64,000 nucleotides of DNA. Origin: Burkholderiales bacterium. Lineage in GTDB: Bacteria > Pseudomonadota > Gammaproteobacteria > Burkholderiales > Burkholderiaceae_C. The notes beneath the pieces are model-generated. The model was not told the DNA's origin. It worked only from the letters and a program-made list of their open reading frames with translations, and did not search any database. Positions 1 to 7,597 of the stretch are shown here, one piece after another; positions within the stretch are counted from its first letter, which is position 1, and every line of letters starts with the position of its first letter. Made by a program: the position numbers and the translations under genes. The stretch lies in the NCBI GenBank assembly GCA_017307855.1, contig JAFKGD010000010.1, forward strand, positions 1 through 64,000, read 5' to 3'.

Positions 1-25
1 GTAAGCGTCCGGCAATCCCATCTTG
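1..25 (+). repeat. IS66 left terminal inverted repeat
   Basis: The first 25 bases match the reverse complement of 3994-4018 at 22 of 25 positions. Both begin GTAAGCG and continue with CCGGC and ATCCCA blocks. The window starts exactly at this terminus, which may reflect a contig break at a repeated element. Confidence 0.9.
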
Positions 26-58
26 AGATAGACCCAGTGTCGAGGCATCGTGTGCACG

Positions 59-454
59 ATGAACATCACGCACACTATGGCGAACGACACGATCGCCCAG
101 CGCCCCAAGCGGCACTACTACTCCCCGGAACTTAAAGGCCAGATCGTGGCCGAATGCCAGGTCTCCGGCGCGTCAGTGGCCGGCGTAGCGCTTGCACACG
201 GAATCAACGCCAACATCGTTCATCGCTGGATGCGCGAGCAAGCAGACTCCCTGTTGCCAGCGCCCCGGAATGAGTTCGTTGCGCTGAATCTGCCTCCACC
301 AGTTGAACAGCTCCCAGCAACCGAGACCAGCTCGCCGCCCGTGTCGCGTGCGATTCGCGTTGATGTTCGGCGCAGCGCCAGCGTAGTCACCGTGAACTGG
401 CCCCTGGAAGATGCAGCGTCATGTGCAGCGTGGCTGCGCGACTGGCTCCGATGA
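59..454 (+). CDS. tnpA: IS66 accessory protein TnpA
   Basis: This is the first gene of the IS66 operon, a small helix-turn-helix protein needed with TnpB for IS66 transposition. The N-terminal half shows the family pattern of a short basic stretch (KRHYYSPELK) followed by an HTH with GASVAGVALAHGIN and the HRW motif. The C-terminal part ends in a variable WLRDWL segment. The start is uncertain: ATG at 59 is used, with GTG at 50 and ATG at 77 as alternatives. The stop overlaps the start of tnpB in an ATGA junction, which implies translational coupling. Confidence 0.85.
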   Translation: MNITHTMANDTIAQRPKRHYYSPELKGQIVAECQVSGASVAGVALAHGINANIVHRWMREQADSLLPAPRNEFVALNLPPPVEQLPATETSSPPVSRAIRVDVRRSASVVTVNWPLEDAASCAAWLRDWLR

Positions 455-783
455 TCCGCATTGATGCGCTGTGGCTCTCCACCGAGCCGCTGGACATGCG
501 AGCAGGCACCGAGACGGCGCTCGCCCGGGTAGTGGCTGTCTTTGGCGCAGCGCGCCCACACCACGCCTATCTGTTCGCCAATCGACGAGCCAACCGCATG
601 AAGGTGCTGGTGCACGACGGCATCGGTGTCTGGCTGGCGGCCCGGCGCCTGAATAGCGGCAAGTTCGTCTGGCCGCGCGATGCCGCCACCACCGCCACAC
701 TCAGCCGAACGCAGTTCGATGCGCTCGTGCTGGGCCTGCCCTGGAAGAACGTCGGCGAGGCTGGAGTCATCACTGTACTTTGA
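451..783 (+). CDS. tnpB: IS66 accessory protein TnpB (IS66 Orf2)
   Basis: The protein has 110 residues and belongs to the IS66 Orf2 family, a required accessory factor of IS66 transposition whose exact biochemical role is unknown. Typical family features are visible: a start of the form MIRIDALWL, the pair PLDMRAG and FANRRANRMKVL in the middle, and a hydrophobic VWLAARRL segment followed by FVWPR. The length is normal. The start ATG at 451 overlaps the tnpA stop. The gene looks intact. Confidence 0.9.
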   Translation: MIRIDALWLSTEPLDMRAGTETALARVVAVFGAARPHHAYLFANRRANRMKVLVHDGIGVWLAARRLNSGKFVWPRDAATTATLSRTQFDALVLGLPWKNVGEAGVITVL

Positions 784-835
784 GTGCTCCGGTCGTTGGC
801 CAGGCAATCAGCGCTTGCACCGATGCGCGAATGTG

Positions 836-2362
836 ATGTTAGCCGCATCATCTTCTCCCGTGATCACCGCAGACCACCTTGACACCCTGGAGCCGCAGCA
901 GATGCGAGCGGCCCTGCTGTCGTTGATGGGTGAGCTGGCCGAGCGAGACGGCGTGATCGCACGCCAGGGCCAAGAGGCGGTCTTCAAGCAGGCGCAGATC
1001 GACAAGCTCACGCACGAGAACGCACTGCTCAAGCGCATGAAGTTCGCCGCACAGTCGGAGCGCTTCAGCGCCGAGCAGAAGAGCCTGCTCGATGAATCGC
1101 TGGATGAGGACCTGCAGGCGGTGGCCGATGAGATCGAGCAGGCCACGCCGCCAGTGGCAGGCCGCCAAGACAAGCAAGTCCCCAAACGCGCACCCCTGCC
1201 GGCCAACCTGTCGCGGCGCGAGATCCGCCACGAGCCCGAGTCCACCACCTGCGCCTGCGGTTGCCAGATGAAGCGCATCGGCGAGGACGTGGCCGAGAAG
1301 CTGGACTACGCGCCCGGCGTGTTCACGGTGGAGCGCCACATCCGGGGCAAGTGGGCCTGTGCCCAGTGCGAGACGATTCACCAGGTGCCTGTCGATCCTC
1401 ACATCATCGACAAAGGCATCCCTACCACTGGGCTACTGGCGCAAGTGCTGGTGGCCAAGTACGCCGACCACCTGCCGCTGTACCGCCAGGAAGCGATCTT
1501 CGGCCGCGCCGGCCTAGCCATCCCCCGCTCCACGCTGGCGCAATGGGTGGGCTCGTGTGGCGTGCAGTTGCAGCCACTGGTTGACGCCATGAGGACAGAG
1601 CTGCTGCAGCGCCGCGTGCTGCATGCCGACGAGACGCCGGTGTCCATGCTCAAGCCGGGCAACGGCAAGGCGCACCGGGCGTACCTATGGGCCTATGCCA
1701 CGGGCGCCTTCGAGAACATCAAGGCGGTCGTCTACGACTTCTGAGGCAGCCTCACCTGTGACGACTTCAGCGGCTACAAGGCCTTGATCGCAAGTGGTGT
1801 GACCGAGGTCGGCTGCCTGGCGCACGCGCGGCGCAAGTTCTTCGATTTGCACGCGGCGAACCAAAGCCAGATCGCCGAGGTCGCGCTGCAGCAGTTCGCG
1901 CGGGTCTACGAGATCGAGCGTGAGGTCAAGGAGATTGCGACCGATCAGCGCCAAACCATCCGGCAACAACAAACGAAGCCGCTGCTTGATGCCTTGCACC
2001 AGTGGATGGTGCTGCAACGCCAGAAGGTGCCGGAAGGCTCGGCAAGCGCCAAAGCGCTGGACTACAGCTTGCGGCGCTGGGAGGCTTTGACCCGGTTCGT
2101 CGATGACGGACAGCTGCCCGTGGACAACAACTGGATCGAGAACCAGATTCGGCCGATTGCCATTGGCCGCAACAACTGGCTCTTTGCGGGCAGCCTACGA
2201 GCTGGTCAGAGGGCAGCAGCCGTCATGACGCTCATCCAGTCAGCACGACTCAATGGGCATGATCCCTATGCGTATCTCAAGGACGTTTTGGCTCGCTTGC
2301 CGACGCAACGGGTTAGCCTGGTTCACGAGTTGCTACCGCATCGTTGGTTCGCACCGAGCTGA
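836..2362 (+). pseudogene. tnpC: IS66 transposase TnpC, interrupted by an in-frame stop
   Basis: This is the DDE transposase of the element. The first part (836-1744) has the leucine-zipper-like N-terminus, a CACGCQ and CAQCE zinc-binding pair, and the first catalytic aspartate in HADETPV. A TGA at 1742-1744 follows VVYDF. The same frame resumes at 1745 with GSLTCDDFSGYK (second aspartate), HARRKFFDLH and the catalytic glutamate region NNWIENQIRP. Compared with family members recalled from memory, about 15-20 residues between VVYDF and GSL are missing, so a small deletion probably created the stop. Unless the stop is read through, the gene is inactive. Confidence 0.85.
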
Positions 2363-2384
2363 ATGTCGTTATTTGAGGCTCCGC

Positions 2385-2804
2385 TCAGCGAACGGTTGGC
2401 CAGCTTGCCCCAGTGGCGCTGCGCAGCGATTCAAGTGCACCGCAATCGCCAACGCATACCCCTCCCGCACAGGTACTGCGGATGGCACGCAGTTGCTTGC
2501 GCAGCGCCTGCAACTCGGCGATTCGCTGCTCTACCAAGCGCATTTGATCGTCTAGCAAGGCATTGACCTCGTCGCAGGACATGGCGGGGTCGTCCTGCAA
2601 CTGCAGCAGAGCCCGGATATCGTCGTGCGACATGTCCAGCGAGCGGCACCGAACGATGAAGGCCAACCTGTCGACATGCTGTTGGCCATATTGCCGATAG
2701 TTGTTGGCGGCCCGCAGGGGCGCCTGCAGAAGGCCCTCTGCTTCATAAAAGCGCACCGCGGGAACGGAGCACCCTGCCAATGACGATAGTTCACCGATTT
2801 TCAT
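2385..2804 (-). CDS. MerR-family heavy-metal regulator, CadR/PbrR type
   Basis: The protein has 139 residues and is a dimeric metal-sensing activator of the MerR family. The winged HTH covers residues 1-70 (MKIGELSSLAGCSVPAVRFYE, then YRQYGQQHVDRL), followed by a dimerisation helix and a short metal-binding tail. Cysteines at 77, 112, 117 and 121 match the pattern used by the cadmium and lead sensors CadR and PbrR, so Cd, Pb or Zn is the likely signal. It is divergent from the exporter at 2860, and the shared intergenic region holds a MerR-type promoter. It is a passenger of the IS66 element. The exact metal is inferred. Confidence 0.85.
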   Translation of the reverse strand: MKIGELSSLAGCSVPAVRFYEAEGLLQAPLRAANNYRQYGQQHVDRLAFIVRCRSLDMSHDDIRALLQLQDDPAMSCDEVNALLDDQMRLVEQRIAELQALRKQLRAIRSTCAGGVCVGDCGALESLRSATGASWPTVR

Positions 2805-2821
2805 ATTTGCCTACCTACCGC

Positions 2822-2852
2822 TTGACTCTACAGCTACTTGAGGGTTTCTAAT
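2822..2852 (+). promoter_or_regulatory. MerR-type promoter of the cation exporter
   Basis: The sequence shows TTGACT at 2822-2827 and TCTAAT at 2847-2852 separated by 19 bp, the over-long spacer typical of MerR-activated promoters. The spacer holds an imperfect dyad between ACTCT and AGGGT. The exporter ATG at 2860 is only 8 bases after the -10 box, so the mRNA would be leaderless or nearly so. Confidence 0.7.
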
Positions 2853-2859
2853 ACGGGAC

Positions 2860-3960
2860 ATGAGTACATGTCAAAGCAGTAGCTGCTCGAGCAGTTGCAA
2901 TTCGCAGACGGTCGACGAGGCCCCAAGCGCCATTGCTTCCGTGGAGAGCACATTTTCAGTTCCGGGAATGGACTGCCCCTCCGAGGAGAACCTCATTCGC
3001 ATGGCGCTGGGTGGTCTGACCGGGGTTGGGCCGATGACCTTCGATCTGGCCCATCGGCAGCTCCGGGTGGTGCACTCGGGCGAGCCCGCCAGGATCGCCC
3101 AGAAGCTGACGCCCCTGAACTTGGGTGCGGTTCTGCTGACAAGCGAGAGGCGCACCGAAGGCGGGCAGTGGAAGACGCGTTTCTCCGTGCCGAAGATGGA
3201 TTGCCCGTCGGAGGAGAATCTCATTCGGATGGCGCTGGCCGATGCGTCGGCTGTTGCGGCACTGGACTTCGATCTGAAGGACCGTGTACTCACCGTGCAG
3301 CATGGGGGAAGTACGCAAGAGCTGCTGGGCCGTCTCATCCCTCTCAACCTCGGCGCGCAAGTGTTGGACAGCGTGCAAAGCGACGAGTCTACGGCCCCAG
3401 ACGCAGAGGGGAATGCCTCTGAGGCTCGGACCTTAAAGCTGCTGCTCGCTATCAACGGTGCGATGTTTGTCTTTGAGTTGATCGTTGGCCTGATCGCCCA
3501 GTCCACAGGTCTCATAGCGGACTCGCTTGACATGTTCGCCGATGCGGCGGTCTACGGACTGGCGCTCTATGCGGTGGGCCGCGCCGCCGCCTTGAAGATG
3601 AAGGCAGCGCACATCGCTGGTTGGTTGCAAGTCGTGCTTGCGCTTGGCGCGCTTTTGGAGGTCGTTCGGCGGGCAGTTGTGGGAAGTGAGCCGGCGTCCA
3701 TGCTCATGATGAGTATCGGGCTGGTCGCATTGATCGCCAACGTCACCTGCCTGGTGCTGATCGCCAAGAAGCGGGATCGGGGCGCCCACATGACGGCAAG
3801 CTACATTTTTTCTGCGAATGATGTGATCGCAAACGCGGGGGTGATAGTCGCTGGTGTTTTGGTCGCTTGGACGGGCTCCTCGTACCCTGACCTCGTGATT
3901 GGCGCAGTCATTGCGCTGATAGTGCTCAGCGGTGCCCGGCGCATCCTGAACCTCCGATAG
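2860..3960 (+). CDS. Cation exporter of the CDF superfamily with two N-terminal MDCPSEE domains
   Basis: The protein has 366 residues and is predicted to sit in the inner membrane and export divalent heavy metals. A Cys-rich start (residues 4-13) is followed by two heavy-metal-associated-like domains (about 30-100 and 105-175). Each carries MDCPSEENLIRMAL, and the two are plainly a duplication. Residues 188-366 form a six-helix cation transporter. Its helix II has SLDMFADAA and helix V has SANDVIANAG in place of the usual HxxxD. This variant site belongs to a subgroup annotated only as cation transporter, so the metal is not certain. The gene is divergent from the MerR regulator, which presumably activates it. 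Its start is chosen from the promoter position. Confidence 0.82.
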   Translation: MSTCQSSSCSSSCNSQTVDEAPSAIASVESTFSVPGMDCPSEENLIRMALGGLTGVGPMTFDLAHRQLRVVHSGEPARIAQKLTPLNLGAVLLTSERRTEGGQWKTRFSVPKMDCPSEENLIRMALADASAVAALDFDLKDRVLTVQHGGSTQELLGRLIPLNLGAQVLDSVQSDESTAPDAEGNASEARTLKLLLAINGAMFVFELIVGLIAQSTGLIADSLDMFADAAVYGLALYAVGRAAALKMKAAHIAGWLQVVLALGALLEVVRRAVVGSEPASMLMMSIGLVALIANVTCLVLIAKKRDRGAHMTASYIFSANDVIANAGVIVAGVLVAWTGSSYPDLVIGAVIALIVLSGARRILNLR

Positions 3961-3993
3961 CCAATCTAGCGGCATCCCACACCGATGCCTAGC

Positions 3994-4018
3994 CAAGGTG
4001 GGATGGCCGGCCGCTTAC
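3994..4018 (-). repeat. IS66 right terminal inverted repeat
   Basis: This is the partner of bases 1-25 and ends in CGCTTAC. Just inside it, the segments GGCATCCCAC and GTGGGATGGCC could pair as a hairpin, which may also end transcription of the exporter gene. Confidence 0.9.
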
Positions 4019-4189
4019 CTTTGATTCCCAGCCGTCGCCATCAAGGGCACGAAGCTGGACATAGACAAGGCGGCGGAGCCACGTCTCGAACTGCCAGAGA
4101 TGTGCATAAGTTGCAAGCATCTCGGGCGAGAGTTCCGAGATGCCGAATATTGGCGTGTCGGTCGCGTTTTGACCTGTCATAGAGCGCAT
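4019..4189 (-). pseudogene. 5-prime remnant of a HEPN-like gene cut by the IS66 insertion
   Basis: Reading leftwards from ATG 4189, 57 codons remain before the IS66 right end, and then the frame runs into the element and stops. The retained residues include a helix with LWQFETWLRRLVYVQLRA and GDGW, which resembles the start of HEPN domains seen in RNase-like or Swt1-type defence proteins. The rest of the gene must lie left of the window if the insertion was simple. A purine-rich stretch precedes the ATG. The family call is from pattern memory and is modest; the truncation itself is clear. Confidence 0.5.
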
Positions 4190-4556
4190 CTTCTGATCCC
4201 TACCTGTAGCACAGCCTCAAGCGCCATGACTGCTGTCTGCCGAGGTACATTCGTGTTGAGATGGGCGGCTTCCGGACGGCTGCCTGAGGCTTCGACCGGC
4301 GGCATTGGGACGACAAGTTCAGCAGATCGAATGCGCCGTTGCGACCGACGACCTCGATGCAGAACCTATGACGCACACGGCCGCTCTCCGCGTTGACACT
4401 CACCCATGCAGTTTCCGAGCAGCTCTAACCCTGGCCATTTGATGAGCACGGCATTCGCCAGTAGATGTAACATTCTAAAGTCTGGCAAGTACGCCGAAGT
4501 CTCAAGCGACAGCGCTTGAGAGGTGAAAAGTCAAAGAACAGCTATCGGGGGATTTC
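4190..4556. other. Intergenic region between the HEPN remnant and the NdpA-like gene
   Basis: No convincing coding sequence is seen in these 367 bases. Short open frames exist on both strands, but none has a ribosome binding site or a recognisable protein. It holds a palindrome ATGTAACAT at 4465-4473 and the hairpin at 4500-4521, and it probably contains divergent promoters for the two flanking genes. Confidence 0.5.
4500..4521. repeat. 9-bp-arm inverted repeat upstream of the NdpA-like gene
   Basis: The arms TCTCAAGCG and CGCTTGAGA are perfect complements around a 4-base loop. It ends 35 bases before the TTG start at 4557. No T-run follows, so an operator or mRNA hairpin is more likely than a terminator. 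Confidence 0.6.
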
Positions 4557-5579
4557 TTGGACACCGTCAACCACGTCATTGTTCACAAGCTGGTCAAGGA
4601 AAAGCACGGCAAGGCATCTGTTGTCGAACGAGCCGCTGCATTGGCAGTGACCGAACCTGTCAGGAAGCTGATCCTGGCTATCCACGATCTATACGCAAGC
4701 AAGGCCAGCAAAGGGTATGGTCGCTTCGAGGCGGACGAGGTCAACTATCCATCGTCTGTCATCTTGAGGAACACTTTCATCGATCAGAGTATCAGCTTCG
4801 TCGATGGCTCCAAGTCGCTGCTCAGCGTCCTGTCCGCCAAAGCAGGGGCAGTACCACTCGCCACAGGCGGTTATGTGCTTATGGCCCAGGTGACCAACGC
4901 TGCACAAGTCACGTGGTTCCTCGTCGCAATCATCAACAACATTGATGGGAGTGTCATTGATGATAAAACCCTTGAAGTCATTGATGCCATGCACGTTGAC
5001 CTTGCCAACCTGCGTGTAGCAGGTCGAGTCAATCTCACGGACTGGGAAAAGGCCGATAAGGACATTCGCTACGTCGGATTTCTCAAGCAGCGCGGTGAAA
5101 TTGCGGATTATTTCAAGGTTTTCCTAGGCTGCAATGAGTTGATTGCAGACACGGAGGAAACCAAGAAACTGGTCGGCGCCCTGAAGAAGTTCGCGAAAGG
5201 TCAAGGGCTCGACCAGAAGGCGGAAGAAGATTTCTTGAAGTCGGCGTTCAACTACTGCGAAGAGCGCAACAAGAACGACGAACCGCTGAGCTTGGAGGCA
5301 TTGTCCAATGTGGCCTGGCCCAATGAACCCAAGAAACTTCAGGAAGCGTTCGTCGAAGATGGGGTTCAGATATCTGATGGATTCGTGCCGGATGGGCGCA
5401 GCATCAAAGCACTGGTGCGGCTACGGTACAAGACCGACTACTGGACCGTCGACATCGATCGCTTGGCGCTCTCGCAAGGCTATGCGCACTACAACCAGAA
5501 GAAGGGTGAGCTGACGCTGCTGAAATTGCCAGAGGGGCTCAAGGCAGAGTTGGATCGTGAGATAAAAGATGGCGACTAG
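4557..5579 (+). CDS. Nucleoid-associated protein NdpA/YejK family
   Basis: The protein has 340 residues, close to the usual length of about 335. Family features are the start (NHVIVHKLV), the YASKASKGYGRF segment, the core around GGYVLMAQV and LEVIDAMHVDLANLRVAGRVNLTDWE, and the closing YNQKKGELTLLKLP. E. coli YejK is a minor nucleoid-bound protein. In accessory islands such proteins often sit beside membrane or defence genes. The start is TTG at 4557, preceded by GGGGGA about 5 bases upstream. It overlaps the next gene by 11 bases, so the two are made together. Base composition is lower in GC than the core genes of this window. Confidence 0.85.
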   Translation: MDTVNHVIVHKLVKEKHGKASVVERAAALAVTEPVRKLILAIHDLYASKASKGYGRFEADEVNYPSSVILRNTFIDQSISFVDGSKSLLSVLSAKAGAVPLATGGYVLMAQVTNAAQVTWFLVAIINNIDGSVIDDKTLEVIDAMHVDLANLRVAGRVNLTDWEKADKDIRYVGFLKQRGEIADYFKVFLGCNELIADTEETKKLVGALKKFAKGQGLDQKAEEDFLKSAFNYCEERNKNDEPLSLEALSNVAWPNEPKKLQEAFVEDGVQISDGFVPDGRSIKALVRLRYKTDYWTVDIDRLALSQGYAHYNQKKGELTLLKLPEGLKAELDREIKDGD

Positions 5580-6786
5580 GGCTGCCTGGGATGACCTCGT
5601 TGAGGTTGTTCGAGGTCTTGCCGACCGGCAGGAGGGGCCACCCGTACGCGGGAAGTTCACAATCAAGGGGGACGCTGATCTTGTCGTGCTCAGGACCTGC
5701 CTCGACGCGCACCACGACACCCATCTTGAGTTGATCAATGAGGAGCAGCCATCTGACCTGAAAGTGGGGCAAACCGTGGAACTCTCGGTTTCGCCCCGTC
5801 TGGGCTTCGGCTTGCTCAAGCACGATATTGGGGATTTGCTTTCGGGGTCTCGCAGGGCACGCATCAAGGAGCCCTCATTCTTTCTGATGGCCGAGGGAAT
5901 CTCCAATGATGACCCCGTTGCCGAAGGACATCCCGTAGCGCGATACCGCGCCGTTCTACGCCTCGTTCAATTGCTCAAGCGATCAGCGGCCTTCCTGGAC
6001 GCTGACGAACCAGCACTCGTCTTCATCAAGGATGGCAAGTTCGAAGTTCCTATTGAGTACGATGCCGACGATCTGAAAAAGATGGCGCTGCCCGCCATCC
6101 AGGAGTTGGCAGACATCATCCCGTCCGGCACTCATGAGAAGCAATGTGCTTCGATCCTGGCGGAGGCCGTTGTCTCAATGACGGAGCATCTTGCGGGCGA
6201 GCTGCGCTTCAAATACTTGCTGGCCCACGCGGGGGAACTGAAGAAGAAATTTGAACAGGGATATCAACTGTTCGCGGCAGGCTTCTCATATGAGAAGGTG
6301 CGCGACCAGGTTGAAGCCGCAAGGGTCGAATTCAGCGGCAAGATCCACAAGGTCTTTTCTGATATTCAGAATCAACTGCTTGGAGTCCCAGTCGCCACCA
6401 TCATCGTGGCCACACAGATGAAGGACGCCAAGACCTACGGATACGAATTCTGGGTCAATACGGCGGTCCTCGTGGGCTGCTGGGTATTCGCCATACTGAT
6501 GGTTTTTCTGTTGCACAACCAATCGCACACACTGGCTGTGCTGCGAGACGAGATCGATCGGCAGAAGCGTCAACTCAAGAAAGAGTTTGCGGCCGTGGCA
6601 GACTCATTCACAAAGACCTTCGACTACCTTTCCCGAAGAGCGTTGACGCAACGTGTGATTCTTTGGGTGATCGACTTCTTCGTCATCGTCGGCCTTCTTC
6701 TGTCTCACGTCATTTACTTCAAGCTCACGCCACCGGCCCGCGATTGGTTGGTTGGTTGCCTGCCTGCGCTTACCCGGTGGTTTTGA
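5569..6786 (+). CDS. Uncharacterised membrane protein with coiled coil, partner of the NdpA-like gene
   Basis: No known family is recognised in this 405-residue protein. Residues 1-105 look like a small soluble beta-rich domain. Residues 120-265 are mainly helical and charged. Hydrophobic stretches lie at about 269-283 (weak), 295-316 and 363-384 (both strong enough to span the membrane). A charged heptad-like segment at 318-350 between the last two suggests a cytoplasmic coiled coil. The start ATG at 5569 overlaps the stop of the NdpA-like gene, so translation is coupled. The layout of a DNA-bound partner plus a membrane partner beside an integrase fits a defence module, but that is inference. 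Confidence 0.75.
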   Translation: MATRAAWDDLVEVVRGLADRQEGPPVRGKFTIKGDADLVVLRTCLDAHHDTHLELINEEQPSDLKVGQTVELSVSPRLGFGLLKHDIGDLLSGSRRARIKEPSFFLMAEGISNDDPVAEGHPVARYRAVLRLVQLLKRSAAFLDADEPALVFIKDGKFEVPIEYDADDLKKMALPAIQELADIIPSGTHEKQCASILAEAVVSMTEHLAGELRFKYLLAHAGELKKKFEQGYQLFAAGFSYEKVRDQVEAARVEFSGKIHKVFSDIQNQLLGVPVATIIVATQMKDAKTYGYEFWVNTAVLVGCWVFAILMVFLLHNQSHTLAVLRDEIDRQKRQLKKEFAAVADSFTKTFDYLSRRALTQRVILWVIDFFVIVGLLLSHVIYFKLTPPARDWLVGCLPALTRWF

Positions 6787-6822
6787 GCGGGCTTGCAGTT
6801 CGGCTGCAAGGCGCAGTGCGGG

Positions 6823-7230
6823 CTATGCCGCCCTCACTTCGTTCAACAGTTCAGGGTGCCGGTCCAGCACCTTGAGCAACTTCACCAGCGCCAACGGCGG
6901 CTTGGTTTTGCCGTTTTCGTAGCGGGAGAACGCATTGACGCCGCCCCCGAAGATCTCGGCCGCCTCGCGCTGGTCCAGCGCCAGCTTCTTGCGCACATCG
7001 GCGATGAAGCCGGGATCGACGATGCTGGCGTTGACCTGTCGATTGAACGTCAACATAGCCGCACTCACGCGCGCCGATTCGGCCGTGTCGAGAACGCTTT
7101 CACCACAGGCAGGGCAGTAGTCCCCGGTGACCGCCGCAATGGCAGTCGTTTCGCCTTTGTAGGTGTACGGCAGATCGCGGGTGTCACGCACCAGTTCGGC
7201 CGCTCCGCACACAGGACATCGCATGTTCAA
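6823..7230 (-). CDS. mqsA: Antitoxin MqsA (type II toxin-antitoxin)
   Basis: The protein has 135 residues, close to E. coli MqsA. The N-terminal zinc domain has CPVC at residues 5-8 and CPAC at 39-42 and binds the toxin. The C-terminal half is an Xre-type HTH with ALDQREAAEIFGGGVNAFSRYENGKTKP that binds DNA. It neutralises MqsR and represses the operon. Its start overlaps the mqsR stop by 4 bases, with the toxin gene first, which is the usual order for mqsRA and the reverse of most type II systems. Confidence 0.95.
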   Translation of the reverse strand: MNMRCPVCGAAELVRDTRDLPYTYKGETTAIAAVTGDYCPACGESVLDTAESARVSAAMLTFNRQVNASIVDPGFIADVRKKLALDQREAAEIFGGGVNAFSRYENGKTKPPLALVKLLKVLDRHPELLNEVRAA

Positions 7231-7523
7231 AGCTCCTTAAAGGAAACGATCAGCACATCGTCGATGACCGTCAGTTTCAGATAGACCTCGCCCACTACCG
7301 TCATGGGGCGGTACACGTCCTGCCAGATACGGTGGTCCGCGTGCGTGGTCATGCTCTTGTAGAAGTCTTGGGACGTCAGCGCCCGCACCACGCTGACCAT
7401 CCTGTCGAAATCCAGACCCAACGCAGCGCCGCCAGAGAGCGCAGAGGACGTCGTCCGAATCCGCCCAGCATCGATCAGCGCTCTGACCGCCGACAACTTG
7501 CAGTGTGGGGTACGTTTCTCCAT
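7227..7523 (-). CDS. mqsR: mRNA interferase toxin MqsR
   Basis: The 98-residue protein matches the MqsR family in length and layout: MEKRTPHCKLSAVRALI at the start, then a RelE-like fold with FYKSMTTHADHRIWQDVYRP and a C-terminal VIVSFKEL. MqsR of E. coli is a ribosome-independent RNase that cuts mRNA at GCU sites and stops growth. The gene is intact, first in the operon and coupled to mqsA. Transcription starts from a region containing the MqsA operator at 7531-7543. In this island it may stabilise the element. Confidence 0.95.
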   Translation of the reverse strand: MEKRTPHCKLSAVRALIDAGRIRTTSSALSGGAALGLDFDRMVSVVRALTSQDFYKSMTTHADHRIWQDVYRPMTVVGEVYLKLTVIDDVLIVSFKEL

Positions 7524-7530
7524 GGAATTT

Positions 7531-7543
7531 AACCTAGTAGGTT
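7531..7543. promoter_or_regulatory. MqsA operator palindrome
   Basis: The sequence AACCT AGT AGGTT is a perfect palindrome that fits the AACCT-N3-AGGTT site known for MqsA autorepression in E. coli. It lies 8 bases upstream of the mqsR start codon. Confidence 0.85.
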
Positions 7544-7597
7544 GAATTTGGCAAGTTGGTTAATGCCTTGTTGACTGGGGGCACAGCCGTATAGGTC

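Larger units (their letters stand above)
1..4018 (+). mobile_element. IS66-family element carrying metal-resistance passenger genes
   Basis: The element is bounded by imperfect 25-bp inverted repeats that start with GTAAGCG, the hallmark end of IS66-family elements. It holds the three IS66 genes tnpA, tnpB and tnpC in order. A normal IS66 element ends shortly after tnpC at about 2.5 kb. Here the right end lies 1.65 kb further on, beyond a divergent merR-type regulator and a cation exporter, so these two are passengers. The tnpC frame has an internal stop, so movement would need TnpC supplied from elsewhere. The left flank lies outside the window, so the expected 8-bp target duplication cannot be checked. 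The right flank begins CTTTGATT. Confidence 0.88.

Noticed and set aside
4200..4403. 67-residue minus-strand frame upstream of the HEPN remnant
   Set aside because: No ribosome site, no recognised family and odd composition; kept only as part of the intergenic note.
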